A stretch of 64,000 nucleotides of DNA from Desulfovibrio sp. JY (GTDB lineage: Bacteria; Desulfobacterota; Desulfovibrionia; Desulfovibrionales; Desulfovibrionaceae): contig CP082962.1 of NCBI GenBank assembly GCA_021730285.1, forward strand, positions 3,605,501-3,669,500, written 5' to 3'. This document shows positions 1 through 8,665 of the stretch, piece by piece (position 1 is the stretch's first letter; every line of letters begins with the position of its first letter). The position numbers were made by a program, and so were the translations under genes. The notes under the pieces were generated by a model. It searched no databases, had not been told where the DNA came from, and was given only the letters and a program-made list of their open reading frames with translations.

Positions 1-632
1 GCCGCTTCCAGGGTATCCATGCCGGCGGTGGTCGGTTCGTCGATGTGCTGGGCGTGCAGCGACAGGATGGACAGGGCGGCGGTGACGATGCGCAGGGCTT
101 CCCGGCTGGCCGGGCAGAAGGCCGCGTCGATCACCGGGGTCAGGGCATGTTGCAGGCGGCTGACGGCCAGAGCCGCCTCGGTGCGCGAGACCACGGCCGC
201 CCGGAGATTGGTGTTGCGCCCGACAAGGCCGCGCAACGTCTCGTCGATGCGGGCCATTTCCGTAAAATCGGCGTCAATGGCGGCCAGTGCGGTTTTTTCC
301 TTGGCACTGCCGTCCTTGCCGATCAATGCCGTCAAGGCTTCCATTCCCTTGGCCAGGCTTTCCATGGCTTGGCGGGCTGCGGCCAGATTGTCTTTGGCGT
401 CGGCCTGGGTCGGGGAAATCAGGGCGCTTTTTTCGGCGCTGACGGCCAGGAGCAGATCGGTGCGGACCGCTTCGATCCGCTGCTGTTTTTCGTGTAGGAT
501 GCGCAGCCTGTCGTGCAGGTCGTCCCCGGAGCAGCCGGAAAGGGCTACGGCCGCAAGCAGCGCGGCAATGAGAGCCAGACAGGATGCGATGGGCAGGCGG
601 CGGCGGCGCGGCAGACAATGGGTGGTCGGCAT
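1..632 (-). CDS. Putative lipoprotein, C-terminal part outside the window
   Basis: The ATG at 632 follows an AGGAGGG ribosome site, and the frame stays open to the window edge, so about 210 N-terminal residues are visible. An Arg-rich start, a hydrophobic stretch and a lipobox LSGC (residues 31-34) indicate a lipoprotein signal peptide with lipidated Cys34. The rest is Ala/Leu/Glu-rich, probably helical, and has no domain I recognise. It is on the same strand as the lactate operon but lies beyond that operon's terminator, so it should be transcribed separately. A periplasmic sensor or chain-like helical lipoprotein is possible, but the function is unknown. Confidence 0.7.
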   Translation of the reverse strand, partial: MPTTHCLPRRRRLPIASCLALIAALLAAVALSGCSGDDLHDRLRILHEKQQRIEAVRTDLLLAVSAEKSALISPTQADAKDNLAAARQAMESLAKGMEALTALIGKDGSAKEKTALAAIDADFTEMARIDETLRGLVGRNTNLRAAVVSRTEAALAVSRLQHALTPVIDAAFCPASREALRIVTAALSILSLHAQHIDEPTTAGMDTLEA

Positions 633-713
633 GAGCCCTCCTTGGCGATGGCTTTTGCGGCGTTGTACCGCCGCCCCGACGGGGCGACAAGCGCAGGCTC
701 CCCGCCGGACATG

Positions 714-752
714 AAAAAAAGGAAAGGCCGCGACACACGCCGCGGCCTTTCC
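714..752 (-). terminator. Intrinsic terminator of the lactate operon
   Basis: A perfect 12-bp stem (GGAAAGGCCGCG, arms 721-732 and 741-752) with an 8-base loop is followed on the minus strand by seven T residues (714-720). It lies 24 bases after the last gene of the operon. This is a textbook rho-independent terminator. Confidence 0.92.
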
Positions 753-775
753 GTGATGTCTTCGCGGGCGGGACC

Positions 776-2935
776 TTATTTGCGCTTCAGGCGCTCGGCC
801 AGATATTCGGCCACGTGGCGCACCTCGAAGGTCGTGCCGTCGTGCTCGAAGCCGCCGCGAATCTGCATGATGCAGCCCGGGCAGTCGGTGGCCATGGCCG
901 TGGCGCCGGTGGCCTTGAGGTTGTCGATTTTCTTGCGCAGAAGTTCCTTGGACAGCTCCGGGAACTTGACCGAGAAGCTGCCGCCAAACCCACAGCACAC
1001 ATCCTCCTCGGCCGCCGGCAGGTAGTTGAGCCCGGCGTCCCGCAACAGCGCGCGCGGGGCCTCGGTCACGCCCAGTCCCCGGCACAGGTGGCAGGGCGCA
1101 TGGTAGGTGACGTCCTTGGCCGGGCCGGCGAAGGACTCGTCCGCCATGCCGAGCACATCGTGGACGAAGGAACTGAAGTCGATGACCCGGTCCGTGAACT
1201 GGGCGGCCTTGAAGGCCATGGCCGGATCGTCCTTGAACAGCCGCTTGTAGCCGTGCTTGAGGTAGGAGGCGCACGAGGCGCAAAGGGTCACGATGTAGTC
1301 GAAGCCCTGGGCGTCGATGGCGTTCATGTTGTGGGCGGCTAGCTCCTTGGCCGCCTTTTTTTCGCCGAGCATCATGAGCGGCAGCCCGCAGCAGGACTGG
1401 CCCATGGGATAGTCCATGGCCACGCCGGGACGGCTGGCGATGACGGCCACGGCCGCCTCCATCTGCTCGGGATAGACGAAGTCCTGCACGCAGCCCGAGA
1501 AGAGCGCCACCTTGACGTCGGCCTTGTCCACCCGGGGCCGGATTTTTTCCCAGCGTTCCCGAAAGGCCGTGTCGGCGATGGCCGGAAGGGCCCGGAAGTC
1601 GTGGTCCTTAAAGAGGAACATGGGCAGATGGCGCAGAAACGGCGTGCCGCCGGTCACTGGCTTCTGGGCCAGACGGGCCGATTTGAGCATGGTGTGGAAG
1701 AGCGTGCGGTTTTTAAGCACCTGCCCCACGGCCTTGGAATAGAGCGGATGTCCTTCCTCGTCCTGGATGCGGGCGTGGATCTCCTTGATAAGCGTCGGCA
1801 GATCGATGCCCGCCGCGCACACGGCCTTGCACGCGCCGCAGTTGAGGCAGTTTTGCACCAGATTCCTGGCCTTCTCCCGGCCGTGGAAGAAGTAGGTGGC
1901 CACGAGCCCGATGGCCCCGATGTAGACGTGGCCGTACTTGTGGCCGCCGACGAGGCGGTAGATGGGGCAGACGTTGGCGCAGGCCCCGCAGCGGATGCAG
2001 CGCAGCACCTGCTTGAATTCCGGGTCCCGGGCCATGGCCATGCGGCCGTTGTCCAGGAAGACGACGTGGTGGACCTTCTTACCGTCCTTGGCGCTCGCCG
2101 CCGGCACCGCGCCCGTGATCCAGGTGACGTAGGAGGTGATCGCCTGGCCGGTGGCGTTTTTGGGCAGACACTTGATGATGCGAAGCGCCTCGTGGAGCGT
2201 CGGCGCCAACTTGTCGATGCCGGCCAGGGCCACGTGGACCCGGGGCAGGGTGGTGGTCAGCCGGGCGTTGCCCTCGTTGGTAATGATGCCGATGGAGCCC
2301 GTGGCGGCGATGGCGAAGTTGGCCCCGGAAATGCCCATGTCGGCCTGGCAGTATTTGGGCCGCAGCTCGCGCCGGGCCACCTTGACCAGCTTTTGAATGT
2401 CCACGTCCTGCTGTTTGTGGGTGACCTCGGTGAAAAGGTCGGCCACCTGGTAGCGGGAAAGGTGGATGGCGGGCATGACCATGTGGGAGGGGCCTTCGTG
2501 GCGCAGCTGGATGATCCATTCGCCAAGGTCCGTTTCGGTGACCTCCAGGCCCTGTCCCTCGAGATGGTCGTTGAGGTGGATTTCCTCGGCCGTCATGGAC
2601 TTGGACTTGACCACGGTGCGCACGCCGTTTTCCTTGGCGATGGCACCAATGATTTCGTTGGCGTCGTGGGCCGTGGCGGCCCAGTGGACCTTGGTCCCGG
2701 CCGCTTCGGCGTGGCGCTTGAATTCCTCGAAGAGTTCGGGGAGATGGTCCACGGCGGCATCCTTGGCCGCGGCGATCTCGGCAATCAACTCCGGAGCGTC
2801 GATGCCGGCGAAGGCGTTGGAACGCGAGGTGCGGTAGGCCACGGCGAACTTGTCCAGGGCCTGGCGCTGAAATTCGTTTTCCAGGGCTTCCCGCAACTGC
2901 TTGCGGTAGTCCTTGAGGTTGGCGGCGTCTTGCAT
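776..2935 (-). CDS. LutB/LutA-like fused iron-sulfur lactate utilisation protein
   Basis: This 719-residue protein probably forms, with LutC, a lactate dehydrogenase complex in the cytoplasm that passes electrons through Fe-S clusters. The N-terminal ~300 residues are a LUD (LutB) domain. Two ferredoxin motifs follow (CIRCGACANVCP near residue 313 and CLNCGACKAVC near 364). The C-terminal third has two CCG domains of the LutA/GlcF/HdrB type (SCCGLPLM, CCGFGGSF, DCPGC). LutB and LutA are thus joined in one chain, as I recall for Desulfovibrio. The start codon touches the lutC stop (TAG at 2938-2936), which implies translational coupling. It is the last gene of the operon. The family is clear, but the exact stereospecificity for lactate is not visible. 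Confidence 0.88.
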   Translation of the reverse strand: MQDAANLKDYRKQLREALENEFQRQALDKFAVAYRTSRSNAFAGIDAPELIAEIAAAKDAAVDHLPELFEEFKRHAEAAGTKVHWAATAHDANEIIGAIAKENGVRTVVKSKSMTAEEIHLNDHLEGQGLEVTETDLGEWIIQLRHEGPSHMVMPAIHLSRYQVADLFTEVTHKQQDVDIQKLVKVARRELRPKYCQADMGISGANFAIAATGSIGIITNEGNARLTTTLPRVHVALAGIDKLAPTLHEALRIIKCLPKNATGQAITSYVTWITGAVPAASAKDGKKVHHVVFLDNGRMAMARDPEFKQVLRCIRCGACANVCPIYRLVGGHKYGHVYIGAIGLVATYFFHGREKARNLVQNCLNCGACKAVCAAGIDLPTLIKEIHARIQDEEGHPLYSKAVGQVLKNRTLFHTMLKSARLAQKPVTGGTPFLRHLPMFLFKDHDFRALPAIADTAFRERWEKIRPRVDKADVKVALFSGCVQDFVYPEQMEAAVAVIASRPGVAMDYPMGQSCCGLPLMMLGEKKAAKELAAHNMNAIDAQGFDYIVTLCASCASYLKHGYKRLFKDDPAMAFKAAQFTDRVIDFSSFVHDVLGMADESFAGPAKDVTYHAPCHLCRGLGVTEAPRALLRDAGLNYLPAAEEDVCCGFGGSFSVKFPELSKELLRKKIDNLKATGATAMATDCPGCIMQIRGGFEHDGTTFEVRHVAEYLAERLKRK

Positions 2936-3562
2936 CTAGTTGCCCTCCAGGATGAGAAGGTGCAGCTCCAGGGGGCCGTGCACGCCAAGGGCCAGTACGC
3001 GCTCGATGTCGGCGGTGCGGCTGGGCCCGGTGATAAACGCCGTGTAATCCGGCCCGGCCATCCACTCGGCCATCCGGTCCTCGAGGTCGTAGGAATCGGC
3101 GACGACGGCTCCGGCCGGCAGCACGGCGATATGGGTCTCGGCCACCATGGTGGCCAGACGGACTTCTTCGTCGGTGGAACGCACGACAATGGTGCCGGTT
3201 TCGGCGATGCCGGCGGCGGCCATGGTCAGGGCGATGTCGATGCCGCCAAGGCGCTTGCGCATGCCCTTGGTGATGACGGCGATGCCGCGCTCCTCGCACA
3301 GGGCGGCAAGCTTGGCCACGACGTCTTCCGGCATGTCCGGGGCACAGACGATTTTCTGCTGCTTGGTGCGGCAAAGTTCCTCGGCCGTGTCGGAAAGCGG
3401 CTCGGCGCAGCCCGAAGCCAGAATCTGGCAGGCTTCCTTGTTGGCGCACACGTCGGCCACGTAGGCGATGGCCTCGTCCATGGAGGCGACCTTGGAAACG
3501 ACGGCGGCCGCCAGGACGGCCTTCTCTTGCATACGGTCGACGAGGGAAAGGGAAGTCGGCAT
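2936..3562 (-). CDS. lutC: LutC/YkgG family lactate utilisation protein
   Basis: The 208-residue LUD-domain protein corresponds to LutC, the small partner of LutB in non-flavin lactate dehydrogenases. I chose the ATG at 3562 because AGAGAGG lies just upstream; the frame stays open further upstream only as read-through into the permease region. Visible family features are the GIAVITKGMRKRLGGIDIAL and AETGTIVV segments and the C-terminal ITGPSRTADIE motif. It ends directly against the next gene. There are no Fe-S cysteines of its own, as expected. The role is inferred from family and operon. Confidence 0.88.
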   Translation of the reverse strand: MPTSLSLVDRMQEKAVLAAAVVSKVASMDEAIAYVADVCANKEACQILASGCAEPLSDTAEELCRTKQQKIVCAPDMPEDVVAKLAALCEERGIAVITKGMRKRLGGIDIALTMAAAGIAETGTIVVRSTDEEVRLATMVAETHIAVLPAGAVVADSYDLEDRMAEWMAGPDYTAFITGPSRTADIERVLALGVHGPLELHLLILEGN

Positions 3563-3645
3563 GGGAACCTCTCTTGGCTGGCGGAAACGTCCCGGCCGGA
3601 CATACGGACGATGCCGGCCGGGACGTGGGAAGCTTTGCGCGGTGG

Positions 3646-5277
3646 TTACGGCAGCATCCATTTCAGGGGATAGGCCTGCAGCAGGGTCAGCACGCACACG
3701 AACAGGGTCATGGCCACGGAATGGCCCAGGGTGAAGCGGAAGATGTTGCCCTCCTGGCCGACCATGTCCGTGGCGGCGGTGGCCACGGCAATGGACTGGG
3801 GCGAGATCATCTTGCCGGTGACGCCGCCCGAGGAGTTGGCGGCCACGCACAGGTGCGGGTCCACGCCGATCTGCTGGGCAGTGGTCTTTTGCAGGGCGCC
3901 GAAAAGTGCGTTGGACGAGGTGTCGGAACCGGTCAGGAAGACGCCCAACCAGCCGAGTATCGGCGAGAAGAACGGGAACAAGGCGCCTGTGGCGGTAAAG
4001 GCCAGCCCCATGGACGAGCTCATGCCCGAGTAGTTCATGATGTAGGCCAGGCCCAGGATCAGGGCGATGGTCAGGATGGGGTAGCGCAGCTGCTTGATGG
4101 TGCGGAAAAAGCAGGCGATGGCCTTGCCGTAGCCGTAATTGGGCATGAAAAGGACCGCGATCAGGCCGGCGATAAGGATGGCCGTGCCGGCGGCGGAGCC
4201 GATGTTGACGTTGAACACCGCGCCATAGGGGGTGTTGGCGGTCACGATGGGTGCGGTCTTGATGACCATGTTGTGCAAATCGGGCCACTGGAAGGTGAAG
4301 CCAAAGGGCTTGAGCAACACCTTGACCGGGTCGAGGCCCCACAGGAAGACCATGATGGCCAGGACGATATAGGGCGACCAGGCGCGCAGGATCTCGCTGC
4401 CGGAGTATTCCGAGGCGACCTTGCGGTCGGACGCGGGCGGCTCGTCCGGGAAGTGCCAGACGTTTTTCGGCTTCCAGACCTTGAGGAACAGGCCCAGGCC
4501 GATGATGGTGATGATGGCCGAGACGATGTCCGGCAGGTAGGGGCCGACAAAGTTGGAGACCAGGAACTGGGAGCCGGCGAAGCACACGCCGGCCACGATG
4601 ATGGCGGGCAGGACTTCCATGGAGCGCTTGAAGCCGCACATGGTGACCGACAGCCAAAGCGGAATGATCACGGACAGAAACGGCAACTGGCGGCCGATGA
4701 TCTGGCTGATCTTCATCAAGTCGAGGTCGGTGACCTTGGCCGCGACCACGACGGGAATGCCGATGGCGCCGAAGGCCACCGGAGCGGTGTTGGCGATCAG
4801 GCAGATGCCGGCGGCGTAGAGCGGGTTGAAGCCGAGGCCCACCAGCATGGCGGCGGTGATGGCCACGGGCGTGCCGAAACCGGCCGTGCCCTCGATGAAA
4901 GAGCCGAAGGCGAAGGCGATGAAAATGGCCTGAAGCCGGCGGTCGTCGGTGATCTGGGCCAGCGAGTTTTTGATGATGTTGAATTCGCCCGATTCAACGG
5001 TCATGTTGTAGACCCAGATGGCCGTGACCACGATCCAGACGATGGGAAAAAGACCGAAGGCCGCGCCGTAGAGCGTTGCGTCAATGGCCAGGCCGACCGG
5101 CATGCCCCAGGCCACGATGGCCAGGATGACGGCCAGGGCCGTGGCCACCACGGCGGCCTTGTGGCCGGCCATGCGTTTGACGGCCAGCATGTAGAAAAGG
5201 ATGTAGAGGGGAATGCCTGCCACCAGCGCGGACAGGCCCACACTGCCAAGCGGTTGGTACTGTTGGACCCACGTCAT
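3646..5277 (-). CDS. lctP: L-lactate permease, LctP family
   Basis: This 543-residue inner-membrane transporter should import lactate (or glycolate) with protons. It has about a dozen hydrophobic helices and matches LctP length (~550). The ATG at 5277 has AAGGAGCG ahead of it; a longer reading upstream has no ribosome site. Family-typical stretches are GSFIEGTAGFGTPVAI, AANSSGGVTGKMISPQSIAVA and SDTSSNALFGALQ. It lies between the DRTGG protein and lutC, 84 bases from lutC. The 150-base gap on its upstream side contains a strong hairpin. Confidence 0.93.
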   Translation of the reverse strand: MTWVQQYQPLGSVGLSALVAGIPLYILFYMLAVKRMAGHKAAVVATALAVILAIVAWGMPVGLAIDATLYGAAFGLFPIVWIVVTAIWVYNMTVESGEFNIIKNSLAQITDDRRLQAIFIAFAFGSFIEGTAGFGTPVAITAAMLVGLGFNPLYAAGICLIANTAPVAFGAIGIPVVVAAKVTDLDLMKISQIIGRQLPFLSVIIPLWLSVTMCGFKRSMEVLPAIIVAGVCFAGSQFLVSNFVGPYLPDIVSAIITIIGLGLFLKVWKPKNVWHFPDEPPASDRKVASEYSGSEILRAWSPYIVLAIMVFLWGLDPVKVLLKPFGFTFQWPDLHNMVIKTAPIVTANTPYGAVFNVNIGSAAGTAILIAGLIAVLFMPNYGYGKAIACFFRTIKQLRYPILTIALILGLAYIMNYSGMSSSMGLAFTATGALFPFFSPILGWLGVFLTGSDTSSNALFGALQKTTAQQIGVDPHLCVAANSSGGVTGKMISPQSIAVATAATDMVGQEGNIFRFTLGHSVAMTLFVCVLTLLQAYPLKWMLP

Positions 5278-5383
5278 GTTCTTCGCTCCTTTGGTTTGGA
5301 TATGAGACCAGCCGCTCCCGTTCCCGTCGCCGAGGGCGGGTGCGGGCCGAAACCGCCCAGTACGGTAGGCCATGCGTTTCCAG

Positions 5384-5416
5384 CCCGAAGCGCGCCGGCG
5401 ACGGACGCGCTTCGGG
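5384..5416 (-). other. Intra-operon hairpin upstream of lctP
   Basis: Arms CCCGAAGCGCG (5384-5394) and CGCGCTTCGGG (5406-5416) form an 11-bp perfect stem with an 11-base loop. No T tract follows on either strand. It sits in the only sizeable gap within the operon, so it could be an mRNA processing or stability site. That is inference. Confidence 0.5.
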
Positions 5417-5427
5417 CATGGAACACG

Positions 5428-6492
5428 CTAGATTCCCAGGTTCTTTTTGAGAGCAGGCATGTTGAGCGCCTGCAACACGAGCTTGGAGCCGTGTTCGATG
5501 CGGGAGTTGTCGCGCAGTTTTTCGCGCGTCAGAATCAATTCCATTTTCTTGGCCACGGTGAAGGTATCGTCGCGCACCACGATGACCGGCACGCCCTTGT
5601 CCTCGGCCTTGGCCAGGATGATGTCGTTGGGGTAGAGGTTGCCGGTCAGGATCAGCGCCGCGCAGCCGCCTTCCAGGGCCACGAGTTGCAGGTCGGCCCG
5701 GTCGCCGCCGCAGAGGATGGCCACGTCCTTATGACGCTTGAAGAAGGTGACGAAGTTCTCCACCTGCATGGTGCCGATCAGGAAGTTGACCACCAGATTG
5801 TCGGTGCGACCACCCGTGGTGATCATGCGGCCGCCGAGGCCATGGGCCAGGTCGCCCGCGCGCACGGCGAACATGATGGGGTCGTGAGGCACGATGCCGA
5901 GCACGTCCACGCCGCGCCGCTTGAGGAAGGGCACGATCAGCGTCTCGGCTTCCTCGCGGAAGTGGTCGGGCACGTCGTTTAGGATGACGCCGACCAGGTC
6001 GTCGCCCAGGGCTTCCTTGGCCGCGGCCAGGTAGTCGTAGTTGTACTCCTGGATATAGCGGTCGACGAGCAGGACCTTGGCGCCGATGGCGCTGGCCACG
6101 GATACGCCGTCCACGCCGCAGTACTTGCCGGAGTACAGGAAGCTGCCCGAACCGCCGACCAGCATGAGGTCCTTGCCGGCGGAGAGCTTCTTATAGCTGT
6201 CGACGATGCCCGGCATCAGGTTGGCGCAATCCTCCAGGAAGGCGCGCATATGGAAATCCCGGGTGATGACCACGGGACTGACCAGCGAAGGGGACTCCGA
6301 CAGGCCCAGGGCCTGCTGCATGAAATGGGCGTCCTCGTCGCCGATCTGGTTGTTGATCTTGTGGGGCACGGCGCCGACAGGCTTCATGTAGCCGATGGTC
6401 TTGCCTTCGCGCTGAAACTGCTGCCCCAGGGCCAGCGTGACGAGGTTCTTGCCCGAATATCCCTGCGTGGACCCGATATAGAGACCGATCAT
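5428..6492 (-). CDS. P-loop (AAA_26) plus DRTGG domain protein
   Basis: 354 residues. The start (MIGLYIGSTQGYSGKN) is a CobB/CobQ-like P-loop domain and the C-terminal half is a DRTGG domain (RAGDLAHGLGGRMITTGGR region near residue 205). This two-domain layout equals the N-terminal regulatory half of long phosphotransacetylases, but the catalytic Pta domain is missing. A homologue sits in the lactate locus of other Desulfovibrio, next to pta-ackA. Here the neighbour is an ADP-forming acetate-CoA ligase. AGGAGG precedes the ATG. Its molecular role is unknown; sensing of an acetyl-CoA/acetate-pathway metabolite is plausible. Confidence 0.8.
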   Translation of the reverse strand: MIGLYIGSTQGYSGKNLVTLALGQQFQREGKTIGYMKPVGAVPHKINNQIGDEDAHFMQQALGLSESPSLVSPVVITRDFHMRAFLEDCANLMPGIVDSYKKLSAGKDLMLVGGSGSFLYSGKYCGVDGVSVASAIGAKVLLVDRYIQEYNYDYLAAAKEALGDDLVGVILNDVPDHFREEAETLIVPFLKRRGVDVLGIVPHDPIMFAVRAGDLAHGLGGRMITTGGRTDNLVVNFLIGTMQVENFVTFFKRHKDVAILCGGDRADLQLVALEGGCAALILTGNLYPNDIILAKAEDKGVPVIVVRDDTFTVAKKMELILTREKLRDNSRIEHGSKLVLQALNMPALKKNLGI

Positions 6493-6516
6493 AGGATTGT
6501 TCCTCCTGGATTCTGC

Positions 6517-8628
6517 TTACTTTGCGCTCAGGGTGATCCGCACGTCGGCGACCACGGCCTTTTCCGCGTTGACCAGCACCGGGTTGAACTCGGCTTCCTG
6601 GATCTCCGGGAAATCCAGAGCCAGTTCCGACATGGTGAGCAGGATGTCCTCGATGGCCTGGAAGTTGACCGGCGGCTCGCCGCGCACGCCCTTAAGGAGC
6701 ATGTACGACTTGATCTCGCGGATGATCCCCTTGGCGTCGTCGCGCCCGAGCGGAGCCAGGCGGAAGGCGATGTCCTTTAAGATTTCCACGTAGATGCCGC
6801 CGAGGCCGAACATCAGAAGCGGACCGAACTGGTCGTCGCGCTTGAACCCGATGATGATCTCCTTGCAGCCCTTGGGGGCCATTTCCTGGACCAGACAGCC
6901 GGCGATATACGCTTCGGGGCGCATACGCTGGGCTCGAGCCGTGATGTCGAAGAAGGCGTTTTTCACGGCCTCGGCGTCGGTGAGGTTCACCTTGACGCCG
7001 CCCACGTCCGACTTGTGCGAGATCTGCGGCGAGGCGATCTTTAAAACCACCGGGTAGCCGATCTTTTCCGCGCCGGCCACGGCCTCGTCCGACGAGCGGG
7101 CCAACACCGTGTTGGGGGTGGGCAGGTTGTAGGCGCGAAGCACTTCCTGGGCCTGGAACTCGACCACTTCGGTCGCGCCCTTGGACCGGGCCTCGTTGAT
7201 GACGAGGCGCGCCTTCTGGCGGTTGCGCCGGATCTCCGGGAACTCCTGGGCCGGGGTCTGCCGCCAGAGGTAGTACTTGTACATGGTCTCGATGCTGGCG
7301 ATCAGCGGCTCGGGGTAGACCGAGCAGGGGATGCTGGCGTCGTTTAGCATGCGCACGCCGGGTTTGGTGCGCATGCCGCCCATGTAGTTGACGAAGATGG
7401 GCTTCTTCGTGGTTTTGGCCACGTCGATGATGGCCTGGGCCGTCTCGACGATCTGGGCCGAGGCGGTCGGGGTCAAAAGGATCAGGATCGAGTGCACCTG
7501 CGGGTCCTCGACCACCACTTCGAGGGCCTTGCGGTAGCGCTCGGCCGGGGCGTCGCCCACGAGGTCGACCGGGTTGTAGAGCGCCGCGTAGGGCGGCAGG
7601 AACTCCTTGAACCGCTCGATGGTGTTCGCCGACAGGCGCGCCATGTTGAGGAGCTGCGACTTTTCGATGGCGTCGGCGGCCAGAATGCCGGGACCGCCGG
7701 CGTTGGTGACCACGCACACCCCGGGGCCTTCGGGCAGGGGTTGGGTGGAGAAGGCCATGGCCAGATCAAACAGCGTGCCCATGTCGCCCGCGCGGATGAC
7801 GCCGGTCTTGCGGAAGGCGGCGGTGTAGGCCGCGTCCGAACCGGCGATGGCGCCGGTGTGGGAGGAGGCCGCCTTGGCGCCGGCGGTGGTGGTGCCGGAC
7901 TTGATCATGATGACGGGCTTTTCCCGGCAGACCTTGGCCGCCTGCTCGATGAAGTCCGCGCCGTTGGAGACGTTTTCGATATAGCCCAGGATGACCTTGG
8001 TGTTCGGGTCGGTGCGCAGGTATTCCAGCATGTTGGCTTCGTTGACCACGGCCATGTTGCCCATGGACACGAACTTGGAAAACCCGACTTCCTCGCCGAG
8101 GGCCCAGTCGAGGATGGCGGTGCACAGCGCGCCGGACTGGGAGAAGAAGGCGATGGAGCCTTTCTTCGGATAGCCGGCGGCAAAGGAGGCGTTGTTGTCG
8201 TCATGGGTGCTTAAAAGGCCCAGGCAGTTGGGGCCGACCATGGCGATGTCGTTTTTCGTGCAGATTTCGATGAGCTGCTGTTCGAGGGCCGCGCCTTCGC
8301 GGCCGACTTCCTTGAATCCCGCCGTGATGATGATGACGGAACGGACTTTACGGGCAGCCAGGGCCTCCATGGAAGGCACGACCGCCTTCACAGGGACGAC
8401 GATGACGGCCAGGTCGAGGCCCTCGGGAAGGTCCTCGATGCTTTTGGTGACGGGAAGGCCCAGGATTGTATCGGATTTGGGATTGACGGGAATCAATGTT
8501 CCCTTGAATTCCGCATCCAGCATATTATGCACCACCGTATGGCCGACTTTTCCCGGCTTATCGGACGCGCCGATGACGGCTACGGTTTTGGGCGCAAAAA
8601 GCGCATGGATATTCTCTTTAAAACTCAT
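6517..8628 (-). CDS. Acetate--CoA ligase (ADP-forming), alpha-beta fusion
   Basis: 703 residues. It should convert acetyl-CoA + ADP + Pi to acetate + ATP + CoA in the cytoplasm, giving substrate-level ATP from lactate. The N terminus is a CoA-binding domain (VAVIGASDKPGKVG), followed by a succinyl-CoA-ligase-like domain containing the expected phospho-histidine His257 (SSHTGAIAGSD). The C-terminal ~220 residues are an ATP-grasp domain (SHKSDVGGVKVNL). All catalytic segments seem intact. It occupies the place of pta-ackA in the corresponding locus of D. vulgaris. 24 bases separate it from the DRTGG gene. Propionate or other acyl-CoA use cannot be excluded. Confidence 0.9.
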   Translation of the reverse strand: MSFKENIHALFAPKTVAVIGASDKPGKVGHTVVHNMLDAEFKGTLIPVNPKSDTILGLPVTKSIEDLPEGLDLAVIVVPVKAVVPSMEALAARKVRSVIIITAGFKEVGREGAALEQQLIEICTKNDIAMVGPNCLGLLSTHDDNNASFAAGYPKKGSIAFFSQSGALCTAILDWALGEEVGFSKFVSMGNMAVVNEANMLEYLRTDPNTKVILGYIENVSNGADFIEQAAKVCREKPVIMIKSGTTTAGAKAASSHTGAIAGSDAAYTAAFRKTGVIRAGDMGTLFDLAMAFSTQPLPEGPGVCVVTNAGGPGILAADAIEKSQLLNMARLSANTIERFKEFLPPYAALYNPVDLVGDAPAERYRKALEVVVEDPQVHSILILLTPTASAQIVETAQAIIDVAKTTKKPIFVNYMGGMRTKPGVRMLNDASIPCSVYPEPLIASIETMYKYYLWRQTPAQEFPEIRRNRQKARLVINEARSKGATEVVEFQAQEVLRAYNLPTPNTVLARSSDEAVAGAEKIGYPVVLKIASPQISHKSDVGGVKVNLTDAEAVKNAFFDITARAQRMRPEAYIAGCLVQEMAPKGCKEIIIGFKRDDQFGPLLMFGLGGIYVEILKDIAFRLAPLGRDDAKGIIREIKSYMLLKGVRGEPPVNFQAIEDILLTMSELALDFPEIQEAEFNPVLVNAEKAVVADVRITLSAK

Positions 8629-8665
8629 TCGGCTACCTCGCTCGCCTGTTTGCGACCGGATCTCG

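Noticed and set aside
2936-4657. An apparent fusion of lutC with a long N-terminal extension through the lctP region
   Set aside because: The extension is out of frame with lctP coding and non-conserved; lutC has its own start with AGAGAGG at 3562.
3574-5982. A plus-strand open frame of about 800 codons opposite lctP and the DRTGG gene
   Set aside because: It is the His/Gly/Asp-rich antisense image of real genes, which have ribosome sites and clear families on the other strand.
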